From: Streptomyces sp. NBC_01304
GTDB taxonomy: Bacteria; Actinomycetota; Actinomycetes; Streptomycetales; Streptomycetaceae
DNA: 64,000 bases
Assembly (NCBI RefSeq): GCF_035975855.1
Contig: NZ_CP109055.1
Span: forward strand, 1,798,001-1,862,000
Reading direction: 5' to 3'
A model generated the notes under the pieces. It saw only the letters and a list, made by a program, of their open reading frames with translations. It was not told the origin of the DNA and made no database searches. Positions 63,022-64,000 of this stretch are shown here, piece after piece. Each line of letters begins with the position of its first letter. Position 1 is the stretch's first letter. A program made the position numbers and the translations under genes.

Positions 63022-63978
63022 GTGCGACGGAAATCCCGCCTCCTGGCGGCCCTTGCCTCCGTGCTCGCCCTGACGGTCGTCCCGCTGATCACCGCGGGCC
63101 CGGCGGCCGCGGCCGACCCCATCGGCCTTACCGACGGCTTCTACGTCAATCCGAACTCGTCGCCCGCCACCTGGGCCAGGAACAACCCGGGCGACTCCCG
63201 CGCGGCCCGGATCCAGTCGTCCATCGGGTCCCGGCCGATCGGCCGCTGGTTCGGCAACGAGAGCGGAAGCTCCACCATCGCCTCCTATGTGGGCGCCGCC
63301 GACAGTCACAACAAGCTGCCCGTCCTCGTCGCGTACAACATCCCGGGCCGGGACGCCTGCGGCGGGCACTCGGGGGGCGGCGCCGGCAGTGTGGGCGCGT
63401 ACCGCACCTGGATCGCCACCTTCGCGGCGGCCGTCGGCGACAAGCCCGCCGTGGTCGTCATCGAGCCGGACGCACTCGGCGACTTCAGCTGTATGAGCCA
63501 GACGCAGATCGACGAGCGCATCGGGATGCTCAAGTACGCCACCGAGCAGTTCAAGGCGAAGGCGCCCAACACCTACGCCTACCTCGACGGCGGCAACGCG
63601 GGCTGGGTGGCCGCCTCGACCATGGCGAGCCGCCTGAACGCGGCGGGCGTGCGCAATGTGCGCGGCTTCTCGGTCAATGTGTCGAACTACTACACCACCG
63701 GCGCCTCGGTGTCGTACGCGAACTCGGTGAACAACTCCCTTGGCTACGCTGCCAAGTTCGTGGTCGACACGAGCCGCAACGGCAACGGAAACAACGGCGA
63801 GTGGTGCAACCCCGCGGGGCGCAAGCTGGGTACGCCGCCGCAGGTCGGGGGCGGCGCCGAGATGCTGCTCTGGGTCAAGACGCCGGGCAATTCCGACGGG
63901 GAATGCGGCATCGCGCCCACCGTTCCGGCGGGGCAGTTCAGCCCGGCCATCGCCGTCCGTCTGATCGACGGCACCTGA
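63022..63978 (+). CDS. Secreted GH6 endoglucanase
   Basis: A 318-residue exported GH6 cellulase consisting of the catalytic domain only. The signal peptide ends at about residue 31 (LITAGPAAAA). FYVNPNSSPATWAR starts the domain; catalytic aspartates are expected in VVIEPDALGDFSC and in the earlier loop with NIPGRDACGGHS. YLDGGNAGW and GEWCNPAGRKLG bind substrate. No cellulose-binding module is attached, unlike many Streptomyces endoglucanases. GTG 63022 follows AAAGGGGA. No LacI-type site precedes it, so it may be read together with the GH9 gene. It is complete, 22 nt before the window end. Confidence 0.94.
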   Translation: MRRKSRLLAALASVLALTVVPLITAGPAAAADPIGLTDGFYVNPNSSPATWARNNPGDSRAARIQSSIGSRPIGRWFGNESGSSTIASYVGAADSHNKLPVLVAYNIPGRDACGGHSGGGAGSVGAYRTWIATFAAAVGDKPAVVVIEPDALGDFSCMSQTQIDERIGMLKYATEQFKAKAPNTYAYLDGGNAGWVAASTMASRLNAAGVRNVRGFSVNVSNYYTTGASVSYANSVNNSLGYAAKFVVDTSRNGNGNNGEWCNPAGRKLGTPPQVGGGAEMLLWVKTPGNSDGECGIAPTVPAGQFSPAIAVRLIDGT

Positions 63979-64000
63979 GACGTGGGCCGGGCCGCACGGG

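Overview
The window is high-GC, densely coded DNA with GTG/TTG starts, stop-start overlaps and many leaderless genes (TANNNT about 6-7 nt before the start codon). Gene content (complete ergothioneine cluster, class F sortase, SCO0930-family lipoprotein, RmdA-like c-di-GMP enzyme, LysX, many secreted hydrolases) points to a Streptomyces chromosome, probably a chromosome arm comparable to the S. coelicolor SCO0900-SCO0935 neighbourhood. No rRNA, tRNA, CRISPR array or transposase gene was seen.

Layout. 0-10 kb: thioredoxin, aldehyde dehydrogenase, thiolase, a LacI regulator divergent from an amidase, a short NfeD-like gene divergent from a flotillin-like gene, a GH18 hydrolase and a small secreted protein. 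10-16 kb: a leaderless PemK/MazF-like gene, a PARG-type macrodomain protein, then egtA-egtB-egtC-egtD with overlapping ends, which make ergothioneine from glutamate, cysteine and histidine. 16-26.6 kb: an orphan sugar-binding lipoprotein with a DasR-like upstream site, dodecin, HAD phosphatase, an M28-like protein, an LLM oxidoreductase ending in a 169-bp hairpin element, a UvrA paralogue, an acyl-CoA synthetase, YceI, and a MmyB-type regulator. 26.6-30 kb: a five-gene cassette that looks like a type VII secretion substrate module: an EspC-like protein with four 21-residue repeats, a WxG helical protein, a papain/C39-like cysteine peptidase, and a chagasin-like lipoprotein inhibitor. 30-38.6 kb: sdhC-sdhA-sdhB divergent from a LysR gene, a PrmC-like methyltransferase, and a DUF574 methyltransferase coupled to an RmdA-like GGDEF-EAL protein. 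38.8-45 kb: SCO0930-like lipoprotein, a membrane-anchored esterase, two small surface proteins beside a class F sortase, and a polysaccharide deacetylase.

45-54.6 kb: LysX (lysyl-phosphatidylglycerol synthase fused to lysyl-tRNA synthetase), a universal stress protein, a CapA-like metallophosphatase, an unlinked zinc anti-sigma factor, a frameshifted Fpg/Nei glycosylase, a zinc-ribbon protein, and a protein whose 3' end is tandemly duplicated. 54.7-64 kb: a cellulose-use island. LacI regulator, GH1 beta-glucosidase and an ABC importer (binding protein plus two permeases) lie on the minus strand, divergent from GH9 and GH6 secreted cellulases. Cellulases cut cellulose outside the cell, the importer takes up cello-oligosaccharides, and the beta-glucosidase makes glucose. 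LacI-type operator-like sites link these promoters, and one copy lies inside the GH9 gene.

The best candidates for something undescribed are the cysteine peptidase/chagasin type VII cassette, the class F sortase with two partners sharing an HxGVRxGxGGS motif, and the hairpin element whose arms differ mostly by G-U-compatible changes.
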